Origin: Acidobacteriota bacterium
GTDB lineage: Bacteria; Acidobacteriota; Terriglobia; Bryobacterales; Bryobacteraceae
Reading direction: 5' to 3'
Assembly (NCBI GenBank): GCA_017307505.1
Contig: JAFKEE010000062.1
Location: 1-54,347, forward strand
Length of the DNA stretch: 54,347 bases
Part shown: positions 8,966 to 16,959 of the stretch, one piece after another
Layout of the letters: every line of letters starts with the position of its first letter
Position numbering within the stretch: the stretch's first letter is position 1
Made by a program: the position numbers and the translations under genes
Notes under the pieces: model-generated
Told to the model about the DNA's origin: nothing
Database searches by the model: none
What the model saw: the letters and a program-made list of their open reading frames with translations, nothing else

Positions 8966-10315
8966 ATGGATATGAAACCTACGCACATTCTGATTGCCTT
9001 ATTCAGTACTTTGCCGTATCTATTTGCGGCGTCCGGCACGAAGGCGGGGGTGGCGAAAGTGGAGATCACGCCCCGCGGACCGATCTGGATGGCTGGGTAC
9101 GCGGCACGGACAAAACCGAGTGAAGGCGCCTCTCCGATCTGGGCTAAGGCATTGGCCCTGCAGGATTCGAAGGGGATGACGGCAGTGATTGTCACGACGG
9201 ACCTGATCGGGCTGCCGCGATCGGTCACCGACGTGGTGGCGGCGCGGGTGATTGAGAAGTACAAGCTGGAGCGCAACCAGATTGTATTCAACTCCTCGCA
9301 CACGCACACCGGGCCGGTGGTGGCGAACAACCTGTGGATCATGGGTCCGCAGGAGCCGGTGCAGAAGCGGATTGTCGAAGAGTATACGAACAACCTGAAG
9401 GACCAGCTGACGACTGTGATCGGTGCGGCGCTGGGGGCGATGCAGCCGGCTGCGCTGGCGTTCGATTACGGCGAGGTGGGTTTTGCGATCAACCGGCGGG
9501 TGGTGACTCCAAAGGAGGTGCTGCTGGATGTGAATCCGGCGGGTCCGGTGGATCACAAGGTGCCGGTGCTGCGGGTGGTAGCGCCGAACGGGCAGGTGCT
9601 GGCGGTGCTGTTCGGTTACGCGTGTCATAATACGACGCTGACCGCGGAGTTCTATACGATAACGGGCGATTACGCGGGCTATGCGCAGGCTGGGGTGGAG
9701 AAGGCGTTTCCGGGGGCGACGGCGCTGTTCATGCAGCTTTGCGGGGGCGATCAGAACCCGAATCCGCGATCGAAGCCGGAGCTGGCGGAACAGCATGGCG
9801 CGGCCTTGGCGGCCGAAGTGGGCCGGGTGGTCAAGACGAAGATGCAGCCCGTGACGGGCCGGCTGAAGAGCGTCTACCAGACTACGGAGTTGCCATTCGC
9901 GCCGCACACCAGCGAACAGTACACAAAGGACCTGCAGGACAAGAATGTCTTCAAGCAGCGCAGAGCCGCGGCGATGCTGGCCTTATACAAGGAAGGCCGC
10001 GAGCCCAGGAAGCTGCAGTATCCGGTGCAGGTAATCCGTTTCGACAAGGGGTTTACACTTGTCGCGCTAGGCGGTGAGGTGGTGATCGACTACTCGCTAT
10101 GGGTGCAACGCACATTCGCCGGCGAGCGTCTGATGGTGGCGGGCTATTCCAACGAGGTGGCCTGCTACATTCCCAGTGCGCGCGTGTTGCGAGAGGGCGG
10201 ATATGAAGCGGTGGACAGCATGATCTATTACGGTCAGCCGGGGCCTTTCACGGAAGAAGTAGAGCCCAGGATCCAGGAAGCGGTCACGAAGGCGATGAGC
10301 AGGGTGAAGAAATAG
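8966..10315 (+). CDS. Exported neutral/alkaline non-lysosomal ceramidase-like protein
   Basis: 449 aa with an N-terminal signal peptide (hydrophobic run ending LFAASG). The body matches the N-terminal domain of neutral/alkaline ceramidases: AGVAKVEITPRGPIWMAGYA at the start, VIVTTDLIGLP, and the metal-site motif NSSHTHTGP, then FGYACHNTTL and LCGGDQNPNP. Ceramidases cut the amide bond of ceramide, but bacterial and planctomycete/acidobacterial members of this fold are often of unknown substrate. The shorter length compared with full ceramidases (no clear C-terminal Ig-like domain) argues for caution. Its stop codon overlaps the start of the next gene (TAGTG at 10313-10317), so the two are probably translationally coupled. 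Confidence 0.82.
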   Translation: MDMKPTHILIALFSTLPYLFAASGTKAGVAKVEITPRGPIWMAGYAARTKPSEGASPIWAKALALQDSKGMTAVIVTTDLIGLPRSVTDVVAARVIEKYKLERNQIVFNSSHTHTGPVVANNLWIMGPQEPVQKRIVEEYTNNLKDQLTTVIGAALGAMQPAALAFDYGEVGFAINRRVVTPKEVLLDVNPAGPVDHKVPVLRVVAPNGQVLAVLFGYACHNTTLTAEFYTITGDYAGYAQAGVEKAFPGATALFMQLCGGDQNPNPRSKPELAEQHGAALAAEVGRVVKTKMQPVTGRLKSVYQTTELPFAPHTSEQYTKDLQDKNVFKQRRAAAMLALYKEGREPRKLQYPVQVIRFDKGFTLVALGGEVVIDYSLWVQRTFAGERLMVAGYSNEVACYIPSARVLREGGYEAVDSMIYYGQPGPFTEEVEPRIQEAVTKAMSRVKK

Positions 10316-11556
10316 TGATCGCACGGACCGTGCTGACGCTGACGGCCTGCGCCGGGCTTTGCGGGGCGGGCAGTCCGCCGGAGGACCTGGTGCAGAGGGC
10401 GGCACAGGCTCCGCCGGAGATCGCGGCCTGGCTGCTGCTGAAACAGGCGACGCCCGACCGGATGCCCTCGAAGGAACGCCGCATGGCGGTCCTGGAGGAG
10501 GCGTTCGACCTGGCTGCCAAGGCGAGTATGCCGTATCCGCTGGTGCGGGCGAGTGCAGAAGTCACTTCTGATTCGATCGCGGGAAAGCGGCAGGAAGCGA
10601 GCCTGCAAAACCTGGACGGACTTGGGCTGCAGGTGCGGGCTGTGCTGGCGATGATGAACCTGAGTCCGGCGCGAGCCCAGGAGATGGCGCTCTCCATGGA
10701 GGTGCCGGCTCCGCCGAAGGCAGGCTGCGCGGACCTGCTGGTGGCGCGGGTGGATGAGTATTACGGACTGGCGCTGCTGGTCGCGCGGCGCGGGTTCACG
10801 GCGAAGCAGCGTGAAGAGGGGCGTCCGGCGCAGTACCTGGCGCACATCATTGGGATGTCGGCGGGTCCGGGGCAACTGCTGGGCGCGGTGCGGCTGGTCT
10901 CGCAGTTCGAAGCAAACGAGAAAGACAGAGCTGTGTTGATCGCGGCCCTGGGCTCGGCCATGCGGACGGCTGCGGCGGAGCCGCGGGCGTTTGCCGCAGT
11001 CCCGGAACTGGATGAGGAAGTGGACGCGCTGGTGAGGCAGTCGCCGGAGGGCGGGCCCCTGGCCGAGGCATACAAGGCCTTCGTGGGCGTGCAGACATCG
11101 AAGCCGTGTCCGGCGGAGGAAGCTCCGCCGACGCTGCTGTCGAAAGGGCCGGCCCTGGAGTTGACGCGGGCTCTTGGATCGAAGGCGGGGGGGTCCGGGG
11201 AGGACGACGCGAGGGCGCGGTTCTCCGCCGTGCTGCATCGGACGGAGAGCTGGCGGCCCGAGCAGGGCGAGGAGGCGATGGAGTTCTTCCAGTCGAAGGC
11301 AGCGGTCTACCGGAGCCTGCTGGATGCGGCTCCGGACGATGCGCTGCTGAACGCGACGATCGCTTCCTTTGTGGGCTTCCTGCGGGACACCCCGGTGAAG
11401 ACGGAGAATCCGGCAGAGTGGATGGCGCAGTTCCGGAGGGTGCTGCAGCCGTGGGCGCCGGCCGGCCAGCGCAGTGTGGCGATGGCGCGGGAAGAGATCC
11501 GGCGGAGCGGCGATGCGGTGATGAACCTGCTGGCGGAGTCGGGCGAGTCTTTCTGA
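10315..11556 (+). CDS. Exported protein of unknown function, coupled to the ceramidase-like gene
   Basis: I do not recognise this 413-aa protein. It starts with a GTG that overlaps the preceding stop, followed by a short signal-like segment with a possible lipoprotein or signal cleavage around TACAGLCGAGS. The rest is Ala/Glu/Leu-rich and looks all-helical, with repeated helix-turn-helix-like periodicity that could be a helical repeat scaffold. There are a few Cys residues (CADLL, KPCPAEE) but no catalytic motif that I can name. Translational coupling suggests it works with the ceramidase-like protein, for instance as an exported partner. The following ROK gene starts 44 nt later, so all four genes to 12838 may form one transcript. 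Confidence 0.75.
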   Translation: MIARTVLTLTACAGLCGAGSPPEDLVQRAAQAPPEIAAWLLLKQATPDRMPSKERRMAVLEEAFDLAAKASMPYPLVRASAEVTSDSIAGKRQEASLQNLDGLGLQVRAVLAMMNLSPARAQEMALSMEVPAPPKAGCADLLVARVDEYYGLALLVARRGFTAKQREEGRPAQYLAHIIGMSAGPGQLLGAVRLVSQFEANEKDRAVLIAALGSAMRTAAAEPRAFAAVPELDEEVDALVRQSPEGGPLAEAYKAFVGVQTSKPCPAEEAPPTLLSKGPALELTRALGSKAGGSGEDDARARFSAVLHRTESWRPEQGEEAMEFFQSKAAVYRSLLDAAPDDALLNATIASFVGFLRDTPVKTENPAEWMAQFRRVLQPWAPAGQRSVAMAREEIRRSGDAVMNLLAESGESF

Positions 11557-11600
11557 CGAGCGCCGGCGCAGGGGTCCGCAGGTCGCGGCATACTGTAGGG

Positions 11601-12443
11601 ATGAGTCTGTACGGAGCCTTGGAAGCCGGCGGGACCAAGTTTGTCGTGGCCGTCGGCGATGATCCGTTGCAGCCGCGCGATGTGCGGCGTTTTTCGACCT
11701 CCAACAATCCGGTGGAGACAGTGTCGGAGGTGGTGCAGTACTTCCAGGAGCGTGGTCCGCTGAAGGGCGTCGGGGTGGCGACCTTTGGTCCGATCGATTT
11801 CGCGAGCGGGGCCATCACCAACACGCCAAAGCTGGCGTGGCAGAATTTTCCCCTGCGTGATGCACTTCGGCGCGCGCTGAACGTGCCGGTTGGCTTCGAT
11901 ACCGATGTGAACGGCGCAGCGCTGGGTGAAGCGCGCTGCGGCGCGGGCAGGGGCCTGGACAACCTGGTCTATCTCACCGTGGGCACGGGCATCGGCGGCG
12001 GAGCACTGGTGGGCGGACAGCTTGTGCATGGACTGATGCATCCGGAGATGGGGCACCTGCTGGTGCGACGGGCTCCGGGGGAGAGGGCGGATTTCGAGGG
12101 CGTGTGTCCGTTTCACGGGAGTTGCCTGGAAGGGATGGCGAGTGGTCCGGCGATGCAGGCGAGGTGGGGTGTCGCCGCGCATGAACTGCCGCCGGAGCAC
12201 GAGGCCTGGCGGATCGAGGCCGACTACCTGGCACAGGCGTGTGTGAACCTGGCGTGTGTGGTGTCGCCGCAGGTGATTGTGCTGGGCGGCGGCGTGATGG
12301 GCCAGCGGCACCTGTTCCCCCTGGTGCGGACGAGGGCCGAGGAGTTGTGCAAAGGCTATCTGCCGCTGCCGGCGATTGTGCCCCCGGGGCTGGAGTATCC
12401 GGGCTTGAGTGGAGCGTTTGTCCTGGCGATGGAGTCGGTATGA
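11601..12443 (+). CDS. ROK family fructokinase
   Basis: Cytoplasmic sugar kinase of 280 aa, likely phosphorylating fructose (or a related hexose) with ATP. The phosphate-binding loop is EAGGTKFV at the N-terminus; the ROK signature region includes LTVGTGIGGGALVGG; the zinc site and substrate region is CPFHGSCLEGMASGP, the pattern typical of bacterial ROK fructokinases. HPEMGHLL matches the conserved H.E.GH element. ATG at 11601 follows GTAGGG; open sequence continues upstream but the family start is at SLYGALEAGG. Its stop overlaps the start of the RidA gene (ATGA). Confidence 0.9.
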   Translation: MSLYGALEAGGTKFVVAVGDDPLQPRDVRRFSTSNNPVETVSEVVQYFQERGPLKGVGVATFGPIDFASGAITNTPKLAWQNFPLRDALRRALNVPVGFDTDVNGAALGEARCGAGRGLDNLVYLTVGTGIGGGALVGGQLVHGLMHPEMGHLLVRRAPGERADFEGVCPFHGSCLEGMASGPAMQARWGVAAHELPPEHEAWRIEADYLAQACVNLACVVSPQVIVLGGGVMGQRHLFPLVRTRAEELCKGYLPLPAIVPPGLEYPGLSGAFVLAMESV

Positions 12444-12838
12444 GCGAAGAACGGATCCACATTTCATCGGGTGCGAAGTGGGAACCGGTCGTGGGCTACT
12501 CGCGCGCCGTGCGGGTGGGCGCGCATGTTTGGGTAGCCGGGACCACAGCCGTGGACGAGCACAGCGAGATCGTGGGCGAAGGCGACCCCTACGAGCAGGC
12601 GCGGTATGTTTTTCAGAAGATCGGGCAGGCCTTGAAGCAGGCGGGCGCGAGTCTCGACGACGTGGTGCGGACTCGGATGTTCATCACCCACCTGGCCCAT
12701 CAGGACGCCATCGGGCGGGCGCACTTCGAGGCAGTGGGGCACGTGCGGCCGGCGGCGACGATGGTGCAGATCAGCAGTCTGGTGGATTCGCGGCTGCTGG
12801 TGGAGATCGAAGTCGACGCCTATCTGGGCGGCGCCTGA
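12440..12838 (+). CDS. RidA/YjgF/TdcF family protein
   Basis: 132-aa protein of the RidA family, whose best known members hydrolyse reactive enamine/imine intermediates made by PLP enzymes. Visible features: an N-terminal SGAKWEPVVGYSRAV segment, the AG.TAVDE turn, a central helix with QARYVFQKIGQALKQAG and the C-terminal RPAATMVQISSLVD...EIEVDAY strand region that carries the substrate-binding Arg. The start overlaps the fructokinase stop by four bases, so the two are co-translated. Many RidA relatives have other roles, so exact substrate is open. Confidence 0.88.
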   Translation: MSEERIHISSGAKWEPVVGYSRAVRVGAHVWVAGTTAVDEHSEIVGEGDPYEQARYVFQKIGQALKQAGASLDDVVRTRMFITHLAHQDAIGRAHFEAVGHVRPAATMVQISSLVDSRLLVEIEVDAYLGGA

Positions 12839-13467
12839 GCAGTCACAGCCAAGTCTGAACCCTGAGAGAAAACCAGGTAGTTGCCAGGACCCGCGGGGTG
12901 GGATCCGTGTGGGGACGGGTGCCCTCCGAGGAGCGGCTAAGACCTGCCGATTCTACTCCATTAAGAAACGTCAATCACCAGATCTTTTGGCTAACAATGG
13001 TGCTTGTGGCGGCCGGAAAAGATTAAAAAGCGGGACGCTCAATCGCGAAGACTCAGCAGACCCGAAAACGCACCAATCTTTTGTATAAGAGGCCACAACT
13101 CAAATTAGCAATTTATGTTACGCAACTTCGAGATTGCGTTATAGATATTGCATAAAAATCAAAGATCCAATCTTTTGGCCAGCTCTACAATCGCATCCAG
13201 GTCTCTCCCCCCGTTCATAGCTTCACCCGTATCACGCTGTTTTTAAACACGTTACTCATCATCCGGCACAGACGAGCCACTTACCTGGCAAATTATAGTG
13301 ACCGAAAGTCTGGCCCTTTTGAGTTACATAAATCTCTTTGACTACGGAGATGTAAACGGCATTATTGAATCAGCGAGCTCCATGTGGACCAACAACCGCC
13401 TGGGGCCCCGAGGGCTTTGGACGCGCGAATGATCCCTGGGTTCGCCGGATATTCGCTGGGAGTTGAA
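12839..13467. other. 629-bp non-coding leader upstream of receptor B
   Basis: No convincing gene. The second half is AT-richer than its surroundings. Three copies of ATCTTTTG occur at 12982-12989, 13076-13083 and 13170-13177, spaced exactly 94 bp apart, each preceded by a CCA. A short inverted repeat, ACGCAA (13120-13125) and TTGCGT (13134-13139), lies between the second and third copies. I could not assign a firm promoter. Confidence 0.55.
12976..13178. repeat. Three CCA(G)ATCTTTTG motifs at 94-bp spacing
   Basis: CACCAGATCTTTTGG (12976-12990), CACCAATCTTTTGT (13071-13084) and ATCCAATCTTTTGG (13165-13178) share the core ATCTTTTG. Core-to-core distance is 94 bp both times, close to nine helical turns, so a DNA-binding protein would meet all three on one face. 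The sequence between copies is not conserved, so it is not a tandem duplication. Regulatory role is inferred. Confidence 0.4.
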
Positions 13468-16400
13468 ATGAATAGGAAGATTAACGGACAGAACATCGTA
13501 ACCAACGATGGTCCAAGACCATCACGAGCCGTCATTTACAGGACGGTGCTCTCCCTGTCGCTGCTGACCACCGGCATGTTCGCGCAGGAAACCATGGGCG
13601 GCCTGCAAGGAACAGTCAAGGATCCGAGCGGCGCAGTCATCGTGAACGCGGCTGTGGAAGTGAGAAGCCCCGCGCTGATTGGCGTCAAGAAGCAGGAGAC
13701 CGACCAGGGCGGCTACTTCCGGTTCGCCAACCTGCCGCCGGGCCTGTACTCGGTGTCGGTAACGACCTCAGGTTTCCGCAGCTACCGCAAAGAGAACATC
13801 GCCTTGGAAGTGGGGCGCCTGCCCTCGCTGGACATCGTCCTAGAGGTGGGCTCTACCGCCGAGGTTGTGGAAGTAGCCGCCGACTCGGTGTCAGTCGATG
13901 TCAGCCAGAGCAAGGTGCAGACAAATATCGCCAACAACATTCTGGCCAACGTGCCGACGCAGTCGCGTTCGTTCCAGAGCGTGATCCAGTTCGCTCCGGG
14001 CGCGCGCAGCGAACCGCTGCAGGCCGGCTACCAGATTGACGGCGCGAGCAACTCAGAGAATGCGTACCTGGTGGAAGGCATGGAAACCGCGTCGCCATTT
14101 GATGGCCATTCCGCGGCGAACGTGCCAATGGACTTCATCCAGGAAGTGCAGGTGAAGACGAGCGGATTCGAGGCGGAATACGGCGGCGCGCTGGGCGGCG
14201 TGGTCAACGTGATTTCGAAGCGCGGCTCGAATGAATTCAGCGGGAGCCTGTTCACGTACTACTCGGGTTCGGGGTTGGACGTGGGTCCGAATCCAACGCT
14301 GATCAAGAATCCGCTGATCCCGACGAACGCCAATGGAGCGACGCGGCTGGACCAGCCGGCGGAGCTGTATCAACCGAAGCAGGATCACTACAGGACGGTA
14401 ACGCCAGGGTTCACGCTGGGCGGTTATCTGGTGAAGGACCGGTTGTGGTTCTTCGCGTCGGGCGCTCCGGAGTATCAGACGCTGGGGCGGACCGTGAATT
14501 TCGCACAGTCGTCCGGAGTGCCGGGCGACCGGACGTTCAACCGGAATATCAACACGTACTATTCAACGGCACGACTGGATTACCTGGCGACGCAGAAGAT
14601 CCGGCTGTACGGGTCGTGGCAATACTCGTATGCGCGAGGGACGGGGACGTCTCTGCCGCAGGCGGATGACCTGGCGAGCCAATATAACTCGAGTTCGACG
14701 ACGAACCCGGACAACTGGAACAATGGCATCGGGTATGTGGCTCCGAACACGATCTACAACACCGGCGCGGATGTCACGCTGACTCCCAACCTGGTGATGA
14801 CGACGCGGTTTGGATATTTCTACTACGACTATCAGGACCGCGGTCTGGCGAGCGGGATCCGATACATCTACCGGGATACGAACTATCCCTACAGCACGGG
14901 CAATGCTCCGGCGCTCGCAACGTTGAAGGCTCTGGACGGCTCGACGATTCCCTCGCAGTTTGTGAACGCGACGGGCTGGTCGAACCTAGGTAACAACAGC
15001 CAGACGGTGTTCGACAAGTGGAAGAAGTATAACTTCAGCCAGGATCTGGCCTGGTTCAAGCGCGGGTGGGGCACGCACAACCTGAAGTTCGGCTATGCCT
15101 TCAATCATGGCTTCAACGACACGATCAGCGGCTTCAACTCGGCCGATGTCTATGTGGCCTTCAACGTTCCGTACGGGCCGCAGACCACGAACGGCATCGC
15201 GCGGTGCCAGGGCATTATCGCCCAGAATCAGGCGGCTTATGGCGTGGCGGGTGGAGCCGCCGACGGCAGTTCCTGCCAGGGCCTGTGGGGTACGGTGAAT
15301 CTGCGCGACCTGGGTACGGCGGGCAAGGTGGGCGGTTGGAATCATGCGCTGTACGCACAGGATGCGTGGACGATCGGTCCGCGGCTGACGGTGAATGTGG
15401 GCGTCCGGTTCGACAAGGAGAGCCTGCCTTCGTACAATTCCCTGCCCGGTTTCCAGGGCATCAACTTCGGCTGGGGGCAGAAGGTGGCCCCGCGGCTGGG
15501 CGCGGCCTATGACATCACCGGCAAAGGCAAGCTGAAGGTGTATGCCAGCTTTGGGTACTTCTTCGACATTATGAAGTACCAGTTGCCGCGCGGCAGTTTC
15601 GGCGGCGATTACTGGCACGACTGCGTGTATGCGCTGGACACTCCGAACTTCACGCAGATCCTGCCGCAGCGGGATTCCCAGGGTCACTATTGCCCGCTGG
15701 GCGGCGGTGCGACTCCGGCGGTGGGGAGTTTCCCGACCAATGGATTGCGATTCATCGAGAACTTCGACTACCGCGAGCCGGCGAACGATCCGAACCAGGT
15801 GGGCTCCCTGGGTCCGACGGGCCTGGTGGATCCGAACCTGGATCCGATGAAGCAGCACGAGATGGTGGTCGGAGCCGCGTGGGAGATTACACCCTCGCTG
15901 GTCTTCGAACCGCGCTACTCGCGCAAGCGGCTGGATCGGACGATTGAAGACGCCGGGACGATTACACAGAACGGCGAGGTGTACTACATCGTCAATCCGG
16001 GCTACGGCGTGAACCAGAGCGTGCAGGACTGCAACGGCTGCCCGATCAACCCGAAGGCTGTCCGCAACTACGACGGAATCGAATTCCGGCTGACGAAGCG
16101 GATGAGCTCGAACTTCACGGGATCGGTTTCGTACACGTACAGCCGCCTGTATGGCAACTACAGCGGTTTGACGGCTACGGACGTGAGCGACGGCGGCGGC
16201 GGGCGCAACGGCGCGAACAGCGACCGGGCATTTGATGAGCCGTTCATGCAGTTTGACGCGCATGGCCAGCGGGCCGACGGACCTCTGGCGACGGACCGGC
16301 CGCATACCTTCAAGGGCTATGGCTACTACAACCTGAAGTGGTGGAAGGTGAATGCGATGATCGGCGGGTTCCAGCAGATCTATTCGGGGACGCCGCTGAG

Positions 16401-16890
16401 CAGCTATATCAGCGTCTGGGGCGCTCCGGTGTTTGTGGAGGGCCGCGGCAACTTCGTGGATGTGGCGCGGGACCCGGCGACGGGGAACTGGTCGGCGAGC
16501 GGGGTGAGTTCGAAGCGGACCCCGATCTTCAGCCAGTCGGACATGAGCTTCTCGCAGGACTTCAACGTCAGCAAGTCGAACGAGAGGATGAAGGCGCGGG
16601 TTGGAGTGGAAATCTTCAACCTGTTCAACCAGAAGAGCGTGACGTATGTGAATCAGAACCTGATCAGTACGTCGGGACTGAATCCGGCGCAGTGTGGAAC
16701 GGCGGGGACGAACTGCACCCCAACGCAGGTCAACCAGTCGGGCTTCGATTACGGCGCTCTGATGTCGAAGGGGTATGACTACATTGGGGCGGCGAACTCA
16801 CAGTCGAGGACGTTGAACAGCCTGTACGGGATGCCGTATGGGTGGCAGAATCCGCGGAGTATGCGGTTGACGTTCCGGCTGACGTTCTAA
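13468..16890 (+). CDS. Oar-like TonB-dependent receptor B
   Basis: Outer-membrane receptor of about 1140 aa. After an N-terminal basic stretch and signal segment (TVLSLSLLTTGMFAQ) comes the regulatory-like domain (GGLQGTVKDPSGAVIVNA, GGYFRFANLPPGLYSV), the plug (YQIDGASNSENAYLVEGME, GFEAEYGGALGGVVNVIS) and a long barrel containing FNLFNQKS and ending FRLTF. I chose ATG 13468, which has GGGAG five bases upstream; a GTG at 13384 and an ATG at 13429 are in frame but lack such a site. The distance between start and signal peptide (~25 residues) is long. It is one of three related receptors at 13-24 kb and shares with receptors C and D the plug element DGAS.SEN and the barrel element RLYGNY.GL. 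Confidence 0.9.
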   Translation: MNRKINGQNIVTNDGPRPSRAVIYRTVLSLSLLTTGMFAQETMGGLQGTVKDPSGAVIVNAAVEVRSPALIGVKKQETDQGGYFRFANLPPGLYSVSVTTSGFRSYRKENIALEVGRLPSLDIVLEVGSTAEVVEVAADSVSVDVSQSKVQTNIANNILANVPTQSRSFQSVIQFAPGARSEPLQAGYQIDGASNSENAYLVEGMETASPFDGHSAANVPMDFIQEVQVKTSGFEAEYGGALGGVVNVISKRGSNEFSGSLFTYYSGSGLDVGPNPTLIKNPLIPTNANGATRLDQPAELYQPKQDHYRTVTPGFTLGGYLVKDRLWFFASGAPEYQTLGRTVNFAQSSGVPGDRTFNRNINTYYSTARLDYLATQKIRLYGSWQYSYARGTGTSLPQADDLASQYNSSSTTNPDNWNNGIGYVAPNTIYNTGADVTLTPNLVMTTRFGYFYYDYQDRGLASGIRYIYRDTNYPYSTGNAPALATLKALDGSTIPSQFVNATGWSNLGNNSQTVFDKWKKYNFSQDLAWFKRGWGTHNLKFGYAFNHGFNDTISGFNSADVYVAFNVPYGPQTTNGIARCQGIIAQNQAAYGVAGGAADGSSCQGLWGTVNLRDLGTAGKVGGWNHALYAQDAWTIGPRLTVNVGVRFDKESLPSYNSLPGFQGINFGWGQKVAPRLGAAYDITGKGKLKVYASFGYFFDIMKYQLPRGSFGGDYWHDCVYALDTPNFTQILPQRDSQGHYCPLGGGATPAVGSFPTNGLRFIENFDYREPANDPNQVGSLGPTGLVDPNLDPMKQHEMVVGAAWEITPSLVFEPRYSRKRLDRTIEDAGTITQNGEVYYIVNPGYGVNQSVQDCNGCPINPKAVRNYDGIEFRLTKRMSSNFTGSVSYTYSRLYGNYSGLTATDVSDGGGGRNGANSDRAFDEPFMQFDAHGQRADGPLATDRPHTFKGYGYYNLKWWKVNAMIGGFQQIYSGTPLSSYISVWGAPVFVEGRGNFVDVARDPATGNWSASGVSSKRTPIFSQSDMSFSQDFNVSKSNERMKARVGVEIFNLFNQKSVTYVNQNLISTSGLNPAQCGTAGTNCTPTQVNQSGFDYGALMSKGYDYIGAANSQSRTLNSLYGMPYGWQNPRSMRLTFRLTF

Positions 16891-16907
16891 GAGGAGGAGT
16901 GGAAAAG

Positions 16908-16939
16908 GCAAAGGCGGCGCCGTTGGGCGCCGCCTTTGC
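16908..16939. terminator. Bidirectional terminator hairpin between receptors B and C
   Basis: A perfect 14-bp stem, GCAAAGGCGGCGCC (16908-16921) and GGCGCCGCCTTTGC (16926-16939), with a GTTG loop, sits in the 69-bp gap between two convergent genes. On the minus strand the stem is followed by CCTTTTCC; on the plus strand there is no T-run. It likely ends both receptor transcripts. Confidence 0.8.
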
Positions 16940-16959
16940 AGAGAAAATCTCCGGGCTTC

